A stretch of 64,000 nt of DNA from Apteryx mantelli (Eukaryota > Chordata > Aves > Apterygiformes > Apterygidae): positions 63,887,268-63,951,267 of the forward strand of contig NC_089981.1 in assembly GCF_036417845.1 (NCBI RefSeq), in the 5' to 3' direction. A program made the translations under genes and the position numbers. Positions 24,606 to 38,779 of the stretch are shown piece after piece. The notes beneath the pieces were generated by a model. It ran no database searches. It was not told the origin of the DNA and saw only the letters and a list, made by a program, of their open reading frames with translations. Every line of letters begins with the position of its first letter. Positions within the stretch are counted from its first letter, which is position 1.

Positions 24606-27600
24606 TGACCCCCAGGATTCAGGGCCAGGCATGGAGGAAGGGTGGTCACACAAAGCAGTCTGAGGCACCGCTCTTACCCAAAAGATCTTCCCAGGTTTAC
24701 CTCAGTGTAGACAGAAACCAGGAGGAAGATGCTCCTCTGCAGGGCATGAAGTTAGGCACCTGCCCTGAAATAGCATGCAGAGGAGCATCCTTTTCCTTCA
24801 GTCAGGAAAACAGGTAGGCAGCTGAACTTGCACAGGTGAAATCTGCAACAAATGCTCATGATAAAGGCAGCATGAGTGCCACCAGAGCTCGGGCCTTCCT
24901 AAATAGAAGGACAAGGAAGAGAATCAGTGCTGGCCAAACCAAGTCAGGGTGCAGTGGACTTTCCTTCACTTTACAGGGAAGGCAAGCCTGTCTCCTACCC
25001 CAAGGCTGGGTGTTGGGGTAAGCATGTATGGCACAGGCTCATGGATTTGGTCACAGCTAGAGGAGCTGCAGGTGCCTTTAATTCAGGGATGTTGCACCTG
25101 CACCATGGTCCAAGGACCCACACAATACTCAACCAAATCTCCAGTTTCCAGTCCTACTGGGGTTCTCTCAGGCCAGCACTAGGAGTAGCACCCAAGTTAC
25201 AGGGCCATGTTACATTGGTCCACAGAGGCTAAGCCCAGAGTTCATGGGGGATGCCCCCCTTACTAGTGCTGACCACACAAACAGAACAATAGCAGACCTG
25301 GCCCTTGCTGTCCCCCTCCATTTCTTGCTTTCTGTTCAAAGCATCTGAAGAAGCATGTGGAGGGAGGGAACCTCATTTGACAGGAAGACTTTCTTTCATC
25401 AGACTCAATTGCCTCTGAGATTGAGGAGGAATAACCCCTACAGCCCCCTCCATAAACACCTGGACTCCCACACAGCCATTTTCAGCTCCCACCACTCCAG
25501 GAGTCAGTGCAGACACACAAAAGTCCCAGGCCCATGAGGCTGTTCTCACTGATCTGTGCCATTTTACCTCCCAGTGCTTTTCTGGTTCTAATTATCTCTG
25601 AAGAGCTGATGACACTTAGACATTTCATCTCCCTGGAGACTCTTTCTGGCACTTTAAGCCTGATTTATGCAATGCAGTCATGGACATCCTAATCACCCAT
25701 GCTCACCACTCATTTGTTAACACTCTGGCTGGCTACAGACCTGGACACTCCATCCCCTCCCACCGGCGGATCCAAAGCAGGCTGAACCTTTGTACCCACT
25801 GGAGTTAAACCCTTGGCAGTTTTCTCCTCCTACCCCTTTCCCTCTCATTAGTTGCTGGTCATTAATCACAGCAGTCTCTTTCCACAGGGGAACAGCCTCA
25901 ACAGACCCAAACCTGCCCCTGCAGCTGACAGGCTAAATCCCAGAGACAGATGCTGAGCAAGGCCAAACCCAGTTAGCAGCTGTCAGATAACACTACCAAT
26001 AACCCTAGCCTGGTCATTAACCCAAGCTGCTCAAAGGGCAAACCTCGGGTCCCTCCCAAAGTCAGCAGGATGCTTCTAGGAAGGGAAGTGACCTCTTCTT
26101 CACCCTCATGTCTCCTGCTCTTACTAGAAAATGGTTCAGAAACACAACAGTTTGGGATCTAAACAGCTCTTAACACTTATCACTGCCTGTCCCCAGAGGC
26201 AAATCCAAATCCAGATCACAGCTACAACACATGTATATCTGTTTGCAACACCTCATTGGAGGAATTAAAGAGTGACGATGATATTGTGCTCAGGACACAA
26301 TGACAACTATTTCCATCTAGCCAAACAAGACAGAGTCCAAGGCTGATCCAGCTTACTAAATGGCGCTAGAGCTTCAAGCTGGGCAGGGTACCGAACATTA
26401 CAGTAGAGCCCCTCTACATGGCCCCTAGACATCTTTGCATCTGCAGGCCTGATGACCTTTCCAAGCTTCTCTTAACCACCGTGCTATTCCCTTTCATGCT
26501 ATTTCTTGCTCCTTATCCTCACTGCCTGCACAGGCTACTGAGAAGGGGCTATCTCTCATGACATGTCTGCATTGTATCTAATACAAAGGGGCCTGAACTG
26601 CATCTGCAAGGCAAATCTTACACCGTTGCTGTATAACATCGCATTACACTGGGACACGTTTCACTCATTTTTGGGAAAGGGACTGTCCAAGTCAACCACT
26701 ACCATTACCTAGAGAGGAACCATTACCCATGCTGAACACTGTAACCTGGATACCCCTCACGTTGCCTCTCAGAGACCTTTGCAGCACTCGCATCCAGCCG
26801 GGCCTGCAGAGGAGGAGGTTTGAACAAGGGCAGCTGGACAGGAGCCCTGCACGCTAGCCAGGCCTTTATGTACCAGCCACAGAATTTGCATCTGAAGCTG
26901 CTAACAAATGAGGTGAAGCAAAAGTCTGGAGCTTGGAGCAAGTCTCATCGTGGCTTGAGTTCTGACTCCAGAGCAGCTGGTGCAGCCTGGCAGCTGATAC
27001 ACAACTCGGCTGTCCCAAACACCCTTGCTGAGCTGAAACTTCCTCCATAGTGGGGCCAAGCATGCATCATTGCACCTCCTTGAACCACTCTGGTCTAGAA
27101 AAATTATAGGTAAGGAAAGAACTCCCTCTGCCCACTAAGAAGCCAAATTTCTGTACGCAGGGTGTGACGGGGGTCAAGGCAGCATCTGCCCTAACTGGCT
27201 CACAATGTTTCACAGCAACTGAACAAACCTCCCCCAAACTTGTAGTCTCCAAGACCCCATCAACATATCATCTAGAGCATAAGCATTTCTCAGCTCTCAC
27301 CCTGTGAGCCCCCCTGATAACGTGGGTGCCCCTTCCTACTTTGCTCACAGAGCTGGGGCAGGCTCTCTTCCAGCTGGATGCCATCCAGAGCCTCAGCTGA
27401 GATCTGGAAAAGGGAGCATGTGGTGCTCAGAGGGCTGGGAGAAGGGCCATGAAAGCCAAGGCTCACACACTGCGAGAACCCATTACCTATGGGTGTCAGT
27501 GCAAGAGGCACTGCTGGGTCAGATCTTTCTATTCCTATAGCTTCAGAGATTTCCTTCTTTCCATCTGCCTTCCCACCATCTGCTGAGGCGACTGCAGGGG

Positions 27601-29518
27601 AGAGGAGGCTTGCAAGGGTCACTCTTGGGCCAAAGCAGATGGAAAGAACCTGCTGCAAACATTTTGCTAGAGACAGGCCAGACAGCTGCGACGTGCCCCC
27701 CAGCTCTCCAGCCCTGCTGACAACTCACTGGATTGTCCAGCATGCAGAGAGTACCGTGAGCCTTACAATCTGGTTCACAACTGCACATGCTGCCCTAGAG
27801 GCTTGCTTGGAGTGACTAAGAGTTTGCAGCTGGACAAAGGAGTGAATTAACAAGCTGTTTAAGTCCTTCATCTGAGGCCTGAACAAACAGTTGCTGCCTG
27901 GAATTGATCTCTCCCCCTCCTGGCGTACCATCCTGGCCTGAGATGTATTTTCACAGTATTTCCCAAGGTGGAGAACCAGCAGCACCTTTGTTTACTACAC
28001 AGAACTCAAGGGCCTTCTCCTCCCTCTATGCCATTGAACCAACTCCAGACTTCTCAACCCTGCAGGCCTCCAACCTGGCCTGCTGAGGACCTAATTAACT
28101 TCCTTGTTCATTTATGGTCTTTTGTCACTAAAGCAATTGGTGCATGGAGGGAGCTGTCTGATCTGATCTGTCTGTTCCTCAAGCATGCTCACATGGACTT
28201 GAACACTCTCTTAAGTCTGCTGGGGAAGCCCTCTCCCACTTGCAAAGGGTGCATATGCTGCCCCCCTCCCCAAAAACCACTTCAGAATCAGCTACAGAGA
28301 GCACATTGCCTTCCTCTTTTCAGCAAGCTCTCCAAGCAACTTTGCAGCCATCAGAAAAACACCAGAGTCTTCTCAGGGCATGACACCCCTGAATTCAAGC
28401 AAGATGGTCTGTCTCGAGCAGAGATTGCATCGTAATCCCGTCTCCCTTGCCAGCACTGGGAAACCCCTTGGAGTTTCTCCTTGTTATGCCTTTTTGCTGG
28501 GCTCATGCACACACATACACATGCTCAGAAGCCTCCAGCTCAGCAGGCAAGCTGGTAGATGGACGCACCAACACAAGGCATAGCGGTGATGCTGCCACAC
28601 TAGTTTCTGCCCTGCTGATACCCACACACCAAATTTGTGGAGCTCAGGTTTGCCCACAGCTCAATGGATTACAAGGAACAGGTCCTCAATGCTCTTTTAC
28701 CCCCATGTTCCCTCTTGCCCCTGGCACCAACAAGACAGAGAAGAGCAGAGAGTGGCAGGGCCCTTTCACAGGGGGATGGCTGGGCAGGATTACCTCAAGG
28801 CTCCTGGACCAAATACAGGCAGCTCCTCAACCTTTGGAAATCTCCCTCACCTTTGCTCCTTGGCCTTCCCAGGCTGGGGGAAGGGATCCCAATGAACATG
28901 TTTGTGAAATAGGGTGTTGTGTAACACAGAGGGAAGTGACTGCACCAGGGACCCCGGCTGAGAACAGAGACTTTAATCCTGCTGCCCAGGGAAAACTTGG
29001 AAAAAATACCTACATCTGTTCTGTTGCATTAGGCTCATGGCTCAGAGGCTGACAGCTGACCCTGGCTGTTCATAATGCCAGGGTACGGCCCCTGCCAAAC
29101 AGGGCCAGGGTAAATTACCATAACTGATTGGAAACACAAAAGACAGCCAGAGAAAACTGGGGAAGGAACCCTCCCTGTGCAGGTTCCTAGAGAAGAGAGA
29201 AAGGCAAAGTGCATCAGGGCACTTTGTCTTCTCCACTGCCACATTGGCAAACAGAGCAGAGAAGGAACAAGGCTGGAAGAAAACAGGAGCAGGGTCAGTC
29301 TAGAGCCAAAAGCTGGGCAGGAGCTCCTGATGAATTGTGTGCCTGCCCTCACACGCTTCCTGCGGGTGATGAGATGCAGGGAGAGGGCCAAAGGTGAGGA
29401 GCCAGAGAAGAAATCACAGCTGCATCCACCTCTTCATGGGGCTCACCATGGGGGATGGGTTTCAAGACAGAACCCTCAGCTCACTGTACCTGCGCTAGGC
29501 TGAGGCTATGGTGGGAAG

Positions 29519-29542
29519 AAAAAAAAAAAAAAAAAAAAAAAA
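29519..29542 (+). repeat. A24 homopolymer
   Basis: An uninterrupted run of 24 A in intergenic DNA. It could be the tail of an unrecognised retroposon or a simple repeat; I see no element upstream that would decide this. Confidence 0.9.
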
Positions 29543-32500
29543 CACTTTTGTATCTACAAACAAGGTCTGCAGCTCAGGGAGGCCATGGGGAGATGTTGGC
29601 CTCTTAGAGCATCACACACTCACCCTGCCCTAAGTCTTCCAGCTCTAAGACTTGTAAGAACACACGTGTGTGGTTCACTGACCCGACATTGCAACATAGC
29701 TCCCTCCAGGCTCAGACTTGATTTTTTCACATCTGTCCAACAGCTCAGAGAAGGATATAAAGGAAATTACCTTATCCAGGGAACAGCACTACCAAAATTT
29801 GGCTAAGGCAGCAGAGTTAACATATAGATGCTCTGGAAACATGCCAATGCAGTCCTCACCATATTTGATCAGGCTCTAAATTAATACACCCATCCAGAAG
29901 ACAGCATCCATTTGCAACACAGTTGGTGTTGTACTGGGACAACAGGGCAAAAGGGAGAGTCCCCTTCTCTGTGCAACCCCTTTTACAACCACACCAGGAT
30001 ACAGAGGGTGGTCCTTCCCTAGAAGGGAGAGGATTTCTGCAAAGTCGTTAACACCCTATTCTGTGAAGGATCTGTCTGTTCCTTATCCAAGTATTAAATT
30101 AACTCAATCTTAATGAGATCTGTGACAGGATTAGAGCAGATTCTGCCTTTCTCTTCCTGCTTAGGGCCACCAGCTGCCGAACACCCCTCCAGGTTAGCAT
30201 CCTGCACCAGGCAGTGGCTAGCTTCAAGGGAGGCGAAGGGAAGCAGAGAGAAATTTTCGTTCTAAACTTTGTCAATCTGAGGCAGGCTTTGGCCCTGAAG
30301 CAGGAAGGTTTGTTTGCTTTAAATCTTATTTAACCGTGGATGTTTTCATTATCCACATACATGTCAAACTCTTAACCTCCTAAGCTCTTGCCACAGTCCT
30401 CAGTCCATCTGTGGAACAGAGCTTTGATTAGCCATACGCTTGTTGCCTTTCAAGCCTTGTTGGCTGTTGCTTTGACCTTGTTCAACAAGACAAAGAGATC
30501 AGGAGGAGCTGTACATTTCCTCTGCACCCTTTATCTTTCCTTAAGCCTCTACTTCAGTGCCCCAGCCTTTTATTGGAATCATTCCAGGCCTCTATCCATC
30601 TCCACAGGCTACCTCAGAAGCAACTCCCCTCTTCCCACAATCCTAAAGCCCCAGTGTTGAACCAAGCACTTGGGGATCAGAGATGAGTGTTCAGCCAAGA
30701 AACGCAGCCAGACAGACAATTTCTGAACTATAAGCGTTTCTGCACTAGAATCTGTAGGTGCCTCCTGGGTCCAACATCACCAGTTCCACAACTCTTTGCC
30801 ACCTTCCACCCTCTGGTATTGCTGTTTAACCTGGTGTCTTTCCCTCTGCTCTTTACACTGTCTGAGAGCAGATCTGTCAAGGTCAGCATCTCAGGCCTAC
30901 AGCTGGCACGGCAGCACCAAGTGAATTACACCTCACTAATGTGTTTGGTATGCAGCTCCACTGAAACTCTGCCACTTCTCACTTAAATCACAGCTGGCCC
31001 TGCTCAGGAGGCGGAACTGGAGGGGCTGAGGCAGAGCAGAGCCAACTTCTAGAAAGATGTTCCCAGAGGGCCTTCCAAAGCCACTGAAGCTGCTAACTGC
31101 AAAATGTGAGATAAACTGGGTCAAGTCAGCTCCATTCAAAAACCACTCAAGGGCAGAGATGGTCCAAGGTAGGCACAGTCTGTGCGGGGACCAATTCAGA
31201 ACAGTTGCCCCCTCTGAGGGTGATAACAGGGTGCTAAATTCCCTCCTGGCCTGAAGCTGCACTGCTCGGATCATCTCCTTCTCCAGCTCCTTCAGACTCA
31301 TGCCAACTTCCACTCCCCCAGACTCTCTGGAAAGGTAAGTGGTGCCTGCAGTTAACAGAAAAGCTCATTTAGTCAGAGGGAGCCCTAAAGAGAGAACATT
31401 AGCTCTATGTACGGGCTCAATTATGCTTTCCTGGTCCATGCATTAAAACTCCCTCTTCTTCTTCAAACTGATGAATAATCTATCTCAAAGCCAAGGGAAT
31501 ATTTCTAATCTGGTTAGTGTTACTGCTGTTTGTTCATATTAAACACATCATGCTTACTGAGCTATTTGTCCTAAGTCTCCTGAGAGAGTGTTCTGTGAGT
31601 TAATCATACATACGTAAATCCAATTTCCTTTCATGCATTTTAAATGTGTTGTCTGTTGGAAAACAAAAGGGGAAGGGGGAGAGGTGCAACAAGGACTTGT
31701 GCTGAACCAGGGGATGCTTCCTAGATGCTCACTTCCCATATGCTTCAATTTGGGGTTTAGAAGCACAGCAGGAAAATCTGCCAGCCAACCCATCTGCTAG
31801 ATCGAGAACTCTGCTGAGGAGAAATACCAGACAACAGTAACCCAACCTTCAGGGTTTCAAGAGAGCTGAAGTTGGACCCCCTTACACCTGAGCAGCTCAA
31901 ATTGAATGTCGGTCCCCCTCTGGTGGCCAACTGGCTGAAGTTAGCTTCTGTCAGCAGAGCAGGGCTGCCACATTGCTATCTGCCCCGGCACTGTGTCACC
32001 TTGAGCATCCTTGTGGCCAGCACATGGTTCTGCACACAGGGCTGTTGGACAGTCTCACTTCAGAGCATAGAGCTAAGTCAGGGAGTGCAGAAGAACCAGG
32101 CACCAGGGCAGATGTCAGAGAAGTCTTCTAAAACAAGACTGATTACCAGAACAGCCAGCATTTGCCAGTCACTTAACTTTCCAGCCTTCGGGTTATCTAC
32201 CGCTAGGTCCTCTATTACTAATAGTATTAACAATGTAGCAGTAGGAGCCCCCATCTTGAAACAGGAGTCCTTTGTGCAAGGAGCTATACAACCTCCAAAC
32301 AAAGAGACACTGTCGTCACCTCTTTAGGATGTGGAATGAGCCCCAGACAAAGGACAAAAGATGAACAGAAAGAGGGGGAGTAGAAGGAAACAAGATGACA
32401 CTGGTCAGCATGAGAGTGTGGTCCAGTGAGTTGCTGTCAACAGGTGAGGACACGCAGTACAAAACAACAGCTCAACATCTTATTTGAAGACACCAAGATG

Positions 32501-33491
32501 ACATTTTTGTACTATTACTTTTAGCTTCAACAGTTACTACAATTGCTACCAGTGCATTATATGTTGTTCCCAAATATTGGGAGGACCTAGGAAAGGCTGT
32601 GCACTGTTGCTGACTGCTCTAATCACATAGGCAAGGGAGAAGAGCCTGCCAGTTTTCCCGAGTAGAAGTCTGAATCTGTTGCACTCCAGCAATAAAGGCC
32701 TCCACAAATCTAAGCTAACTCTAAACAGCAAAGTGCTTCTCCAGACAAATCTGAAACCCCCAGTGCTGGTTTCATCGTCCTCCACAAGGATTGTAGAGAA
32801 TTGTATTTCCTTGTGTTTCTTCATCACTGCAGTAAGTGGCACTATTTCATCTTGAGGCAACCTCACACTTTAGCTACAGAAGCACAAGAAAGCCCTAAGC
32901 AGCTGTTCATTCTGGTAAGTGATGAGATTTTTAAGACTACTCAGAAAATTGCATCAGTTTACAGACCTTCAGCATTATATTAGCATAAATCCCTGAAATT
33001 AAGGGATGGGTATGGGCCAATGCTATTCTCACAGCTTATCAGAAAACTGCCTCAAGAGGGAGAGAAGAATTTGGTTTTGGCCACTGCAGAGTCACTCCCT
33101 GCAAAACCCACCCAATCTTACTCCGGCCTGGAGCAGCATTAGGCCAATTGTAGTTTCTCTATCCCTCATCTGGTGGAAGAGTTCCACTTCCCTTGTCTGT
33201 ATTCATTGCAGCTTTATACCAAGCAGCTTGGCTCTCAGCCTCACTCCCCACTTCCAACTCAGTGTGCAATTGCCCACGCTCCAACTTTGTAGCACACCAT
33301 CCCTGCAGAAGGGTAGCTGGAAAAGACTGACTAGAAATTTTGGGTAACCTTCAGCTACAGCTGTTTTGTTTTATTGCAGAAAATTTATAGTAAATTAAAT
33401 CTAAAAATGAGCAAGTCCATGCAGTAACACCTCCCTCCTACAATCAAGTTTCATGCTCTTGAGAGCATGAGATTAGGGTTTCTCACGCATT

Positions 33492-33538
33492 CAATAAAAA
33501 ATAAAAAATAAAATAAAAAATAAAAATAAAAAAAAAAA
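33492..33538 (+). repeat. A-rich (AAAAT)n-like simple repeat
   Basis: Imperfect units of A4-A6 followed by T, ending in an A run. Confidence 0.85.
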
Positions 33539-35644
33539 CAAGGAGAGTTTAACAGTAAGATTCTAAAATCTCAGATTCTGTACTGCAAGGCCGATGCCAA
33601 AACAGGCTGAGGTTCTGGTGGACTTTGCCGTTTCCCATAAGTGGTTTCCTTTTATAGTTCCCATAATCACATGTTCAAGCTTTTTTTGCTTTCATGTGCC
33701 AGGTCACTCCGACACAAGATGGTAACGGAACAGCAAAATCATACAAAACCTAGAAAGTTCACTATGGGAACAAGGAGTCGCTGCCTAATTCAACTGACCA
33801 ACTCGGCCATAAGACTATGAAAGTGAGAAGAAATCTTATCCAAATAAAGCATCATTTCCCCAAATGCTTCACTCCAGATTTCTGAAGACACTCTCTCAGT
33901 AGCTCCAGGCAAACAGAAAGCTTCACAGAGGAACTGACTGTGCCAAAATCCAGTTCCCCAGGCAGTACAACTACCTTGAAACATCTCAGGTCAAATGCCT
34001 GTGTGTGCAGTCACAGATCTTAAGACATCAGGCAACTACTTGCTATTGCTGAAGATACAAGTTGGGGCATGTAGGATTCCAGTATGAAAAGCATAGGCAT
34101 GATTCCTCTCTCGACCCTAGGTCCATGCAAACACTGGTACCAGGATAAGCAGAGGCTGTGGAGCCAGCAACTGGTCACTGGCACTGTTCCATCTCCAAGA
34201 CATCCAGGGAAGTGGTGACCAGAACGGAGTGTGGGGGCAGCCAGATGATATCAGACATCCTGCAAAGAGGGGCAAAAGCTTTAGAACATACTTCATGCTG
34301 AAGTAATTCACCAGGCTGAGCTCTCTTTCATACCCAAACAGATAGTACTTCTGAAAGCTCTGGCCCCCTTCCCATGAATAATACTGGTCATAGCATGTCA
34401 AAAAACGTCCACATGCTTTGCTGATTTGTATCTTAAGAAGGAGTGTAGTAATTCCTCTGTATCATTCTGCTCCTGCCAGGTTTGCAGACAAGTCACCCAG
34501 CTTTTAATGTCCTGATCCCAGCTCTAGACTCACAGTCTCTGAGATTTCCAGGCGACCTTGAAACTTGAGTCTCTGGACCCGTTACAGCACTCACCACTGC
34601 TCTACCTGACCAGTTCGCTGAATCAGGTATAAAAAGGCCTCGTTCCCACAAGCAGCTTCCAAATATTATGACCCAGCATAATGCCACAGAGGCAATCCCT
34701 GGGACTCACATACACTGTTCACTCTTCTTTAGCCAGCATTCACAGCTTGAAAGCGAGAATCAAGGCTAGATGCTGATTTCATAATATGTAAGAACATCTG
34801 CCTCGTTGTATGGTGGAAAACGCACAAAGAGCCAATGCTACACTGACTGAAGAGGGGCTGAATCTTTGTACAGCCCAGGAAACAAAACATGTTTTCACAG
34901 CTTTCTAGGCAGTAATGCTAACGGACACAAAAATCACATTCCAGAATCTTCTCAAGTTTAGAAGTTATGATTTTAATCCTTAAGCCATAAAGGAAAAAAA
35001 AAAAGTCCAAAGAAAACCAGTGATAAATGCAGAGCTTATCATCAGAGCTGGGAACAGCTCAGAGAATCACAGCAATTTGATATTGCCCTTGATGACAGCC
35101 AGCTGTCAACTTATAACTACTTACTTGGTTGTTTCAGCAGAAACTTGCAGGTACATTGTTTCCAGCCTGCAGTCTGAAAGCATCTTGTACAACTTCACAG
35201 ACACAAAGGATTCAAAAGTCCCCTCTCCTGGCTTCATCTAACCCTCTTGACAATACAGTTAAGCACAAGCAGTACCAATACCTGCAGCTCAAAGACACAG
35301 GTATTACACAGTGAGATCAAAAAGTTATTGCACCAACTGCATTATTCATTTAGAAAGCAGATTTGTTAAAATACTTTCTGCCCATTTTCCAGCCTACTGC
35401 ACAAAAGCCTCTCAGGAGGCTGCAAGCCCCAGTGCAGAACCCTCTCTCTTCGCAGGAGCTCACAGGTGCTGAGTTCATTCAGGTGTCCTGAGAGGCCACA
35501 GGTGGAGGATGGCTCCTGCCCCTTGCAGCAGGCCAGCTCAGTGAGACACCCCAAGACCTGAAGAGGCCCCTTGCCCACCCATGGCACTACCCAGCTGGTT
35601 CCAGCTTCCCTCTGTGCTTCCCTCAAAGAATTCTGAGCTGAGAG

Positions 35645-38600
35645 GGCAGCATTTTTCAAATATTTTATTTATTATACAATCTATTTACAAAATCAGCTAC
35701 TACAACCACAGGCTTCCAAATTTCAGCTAAACTCTGACAGGAATTCACCAGAGGGAACTCAGATCTGACCTATACCATCCACAGCTCCTGGTTTCTAAAA
35801 GCATGCAACATGGCCCTCAGATGCAGGCTGAAGCCAGACCATATGCACCTCCAAGCAGCTTCAGGAAACATGAAACCTGTCTGAGATGGTAACAGGATCC
35901 TAAAGCTTTCTACAGAAGTGCCCCTATTAAGTGTGAATAAAGGATCAAAAAATAAAAATAAAAAAAGTTAACAAGCCTCTGCCAAAAGAAACATACAGTA
36001 CAGGTGACCACAGCGCATCCCTGCTGCCAGTGTAAGGGCAGCATAAAGAGAGAACACACTGGAAAAGGGTATAGAGCTAGACACAAATTTAGAAATGTTG
36101 TGATGGAGTCCAGGAACATGGGACCAGCTACAGGCCTGTGGAAACAACATAGACGGGTTTCTTTGATTAAGAGCATCCATCGCAATTCTGACTGTGCATG
36201 TGTTATGAAGAAAATCCTTGGCATCTATACAGCTGCTGAGAAGTGAGGGGTGCTGGCTGCAATGTGCTGTAAAGCATTTAGGAGCTCTTTCAAGCAGAGG
36301 AAGTCTGCCCACTGCCCACCTACTTTGTCCTCAGAGTAAAAACAGTCCAGCTCAAAAGAAGAAGGGAGAAGATTCCTGAGGAAGATGCCATCGGCTGAGA
36401 CTGCCCATAGCCACAAGGCTGGAAACATCCTCGCCAGGTAAAACTGCAAGACGAGGCTACAACATGGGAACAGCACCAAGTTATGCCTCCAAACGAACAG
36501 GGGTTAAGCCAAGCATCACTGCCTCCTCTTAGTTTGTGGAGAAAGCAGTGAAGTGGTGGCACAGAGAACACAGTAGCTGTAACTGTACTGACCACAGAAG
36601 TCATCCATAGCGTAAATAAAATGGTACCATGCTCTTCACACAAAGGAGGCTGGGACTTTACAGAAGGGAGCCTGCACTAAAAAAGGGAGCACAGCCACAA
36701 CTGAAGTGATCTGTCAGAGTGCAACTGTGACAACTCTCAAGCTGGCAGTCTCCCAGCACCTCGGTGCCAGTGAGGGAATGAATTCACAAGGCTAAGAAAT
36801 CCCCCTGAGTAGTCTCAATGCTCAGCTGGTTGCTTTTTGGCACCATAATGGCTTATTATTTCTGTACAGAAGTGACATACACAGCCCAAGAATAGCTAAG
36901 ATGCTACCTTAATAAAGAGATTTTCTAGATGTAGAATGTTTCCCCAAATTCCTAGTCAATTCAGCTAAGCTATACTGGAAAAGCACACACAGTTGTCTTA
37001 AATCTATACTGTGCAGCAGTCTGCCTAGAGCAGCTCAAGGACAGCAAAAAATGGGGCTGAAGAGGATGATGTGACTTTTTATCTAACATTGTGTTCTAAA
37101 ATTAGCTCAGAGATGCCAGTTTGAGACCCTATTCTGGAAAAAATCCTGTAACTCTGTAATCCAGTAAAAGCTTACATTGCTTACATGGCAGTAGCAATGC
37201 AGGTTTCTCATGCTTGCCAGTTGCCAACAGGCTTTTGGCTCCCAACCTGAACTGACTAAGAGATTGTTGAAAACCTAGAGATCTCCTTGAATTTTGCTTC
37301 ACTGAAGAACCCATCAAGATTCCCAGACTTCCCTTCCCTTTATTTCCTTGGGAAGGGCTGAACAGACTGCCAGCAATAACACACCCCAATCATAAGCTTA
37401 CTTCTCATGCTGGTTTGTCCACCCTACTCCCCACAAGCCAGACAACGGTGTGATATACAACCCATGCAGGATTCATTGTGGGTGAAGTTCTGGTTAGCAT
37501 TTTGCGCTGGAAAGCCAGCAGCACTGAATGGAACAGCAAGAAAGGAGAGCTTAAGAAAGAAAAGGTAGGAAGATTGGGAGGAGAGGAAGCCAGCTGCTCT
37601 CCAGGCACCAACACCCCTCTGGAAACTCTGCCTGAAATGCAGTAGAGAAAGAGAAGCCTAAGGCTACTGCATGATAGAGGTAGAAGCCAAGACCCTGTGG
37701 GATGCCAGGGCAGAGGTACCATGTTCTACCTAGTATCATTACCCCAGCTGCACTTCTGTACAAAGACAAGCCCAGTGCACATTGTAGCTGCTTACAGACC
37801 TACCACTGTTACTACATACATACATACCCTGAAGGTGAATGTGGGATAGGCATTGGTGCTCAGCATTGAGGGATCACACATGCCCATCCCCTCTCTCCTG
37901 AGGAAGGGAAAGGAAGGAAAGGGCATGGGACAGCTTCCTGTGCAACATCATAAATTGCTGTCAGAAACATTCAGTGGAGGAGACACTCCTCTTCCAGTTC
38001 ATTTGCAGAGACTCATTACCAGCCACTGCTGGAGAAGGACGCTTCTGCTGCTGGACCCTGGCGGAGGTAGTACAGAATCACTATCAGGGCCAGCACTTGT
38101 GCTCTGATGAGATTGTTCTCCCCTTTGGGTTACTTCCTCCAGTAGATACTGACCATTTTTGATCTCTGGCAGAGGCAACAGACAGCAGCATCCAGAGCAA
38201 AATGGAGGAGAACCAGAAACCCTCTGGGCCAGGTGCTGAAAGGAGGGACAACCCTGTACCCTTCATGAGCCATTGAGTTAGATGAGCTATTGGGGAGCAT
38301 CACAGGGGGCTTGAGCCAAAGCATGGAAAGTTACTAAGGCTTCCCACAAGCCAGGTTTCCAGCAGAGCTCCAAGCTGGTCTTCCCGCTTCCTCCCAGACA
38401 GCTAGAACAGAGGCAGCTCAGCGGATCTTCTGCATCTCACTGCAACTTCTGCTCATGGGCTGCATCTTCTCATGAAAGGAAGAGTGTTCAAGGTGCAGGG
38501 AAATCCAGTGCAATACCTTCCTGATGGATGCACCACAGTGCTTTTGCTGTTTCACACTGAACCAAAAGGGGAATGAGGGAAAGGGAAAAGATGAGCTCTT

Positions 38601-38779
38601 GGTAACATATTGTGGATAGGGAAAGGCCACATGACATCTTCTGGATGACAGATTCCTTTACATGGAGTCTGTGCTGTGCCTCCATTGCCCATGTGAAGGG
38701 AAGGAGAACAAGCAGTGGATTGAACCTGGGCCTTGCCATGAAGGGCCAGGAGGCTGGGTAGACTCCTGGAAAGGGGAAA
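35645..38779 (-). other. AREL1: AREL1 3' UTR (predicted) with candidate poly(A) signals
   Basis: This is downstream of the AREL1 stop on the minus strand, with no splice-supported or family-like coding sequence. Minus-strand AATAAA hexamers occur at 37339-37344 and as two overlapping copies at 35664-35673. If the distal pair is used, the 3' UTR is about 3.1 kb and cleavage would fall near 35640-35655. Use of the proximal site would give about 1.4 kb. The extent is inferred; transcript data would settle it. Confidence 0.4.
35664..35673 (-). terminator. Distal poly(A) signal pair for AREL1 (candidate)
   Basis: Two overlapping AATAAA hexamers on the minus strand (AATAAATAAA), about 3.1 kb after the AREL1 stop and followed by A/T-rich sequence. 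The doubled signal makes this the best visible candidate for the mRNA end. Confidence 0.45.

Larger units (their letters stand above)
19425..35635. other. Intergenic DNA between LTBP2 and the 3' end of AREL1; no gene recognised
   Basis: About 16 kb lies between the solo LTR and the predicted AREL1 mRNA end. Reading frames are short and overlap on both strands, and none reads like a known protein. Recognised items are a SINE-like piece near 22.0 kb, a CR1 fragment near 24.3-24.6 kb, an A24 run at 29519-29542 and an A-rich AAAAT-type tract at 33492-33538. The rest is unique-looking sequence in which I see nothing I can support. Confidence 0.5.
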
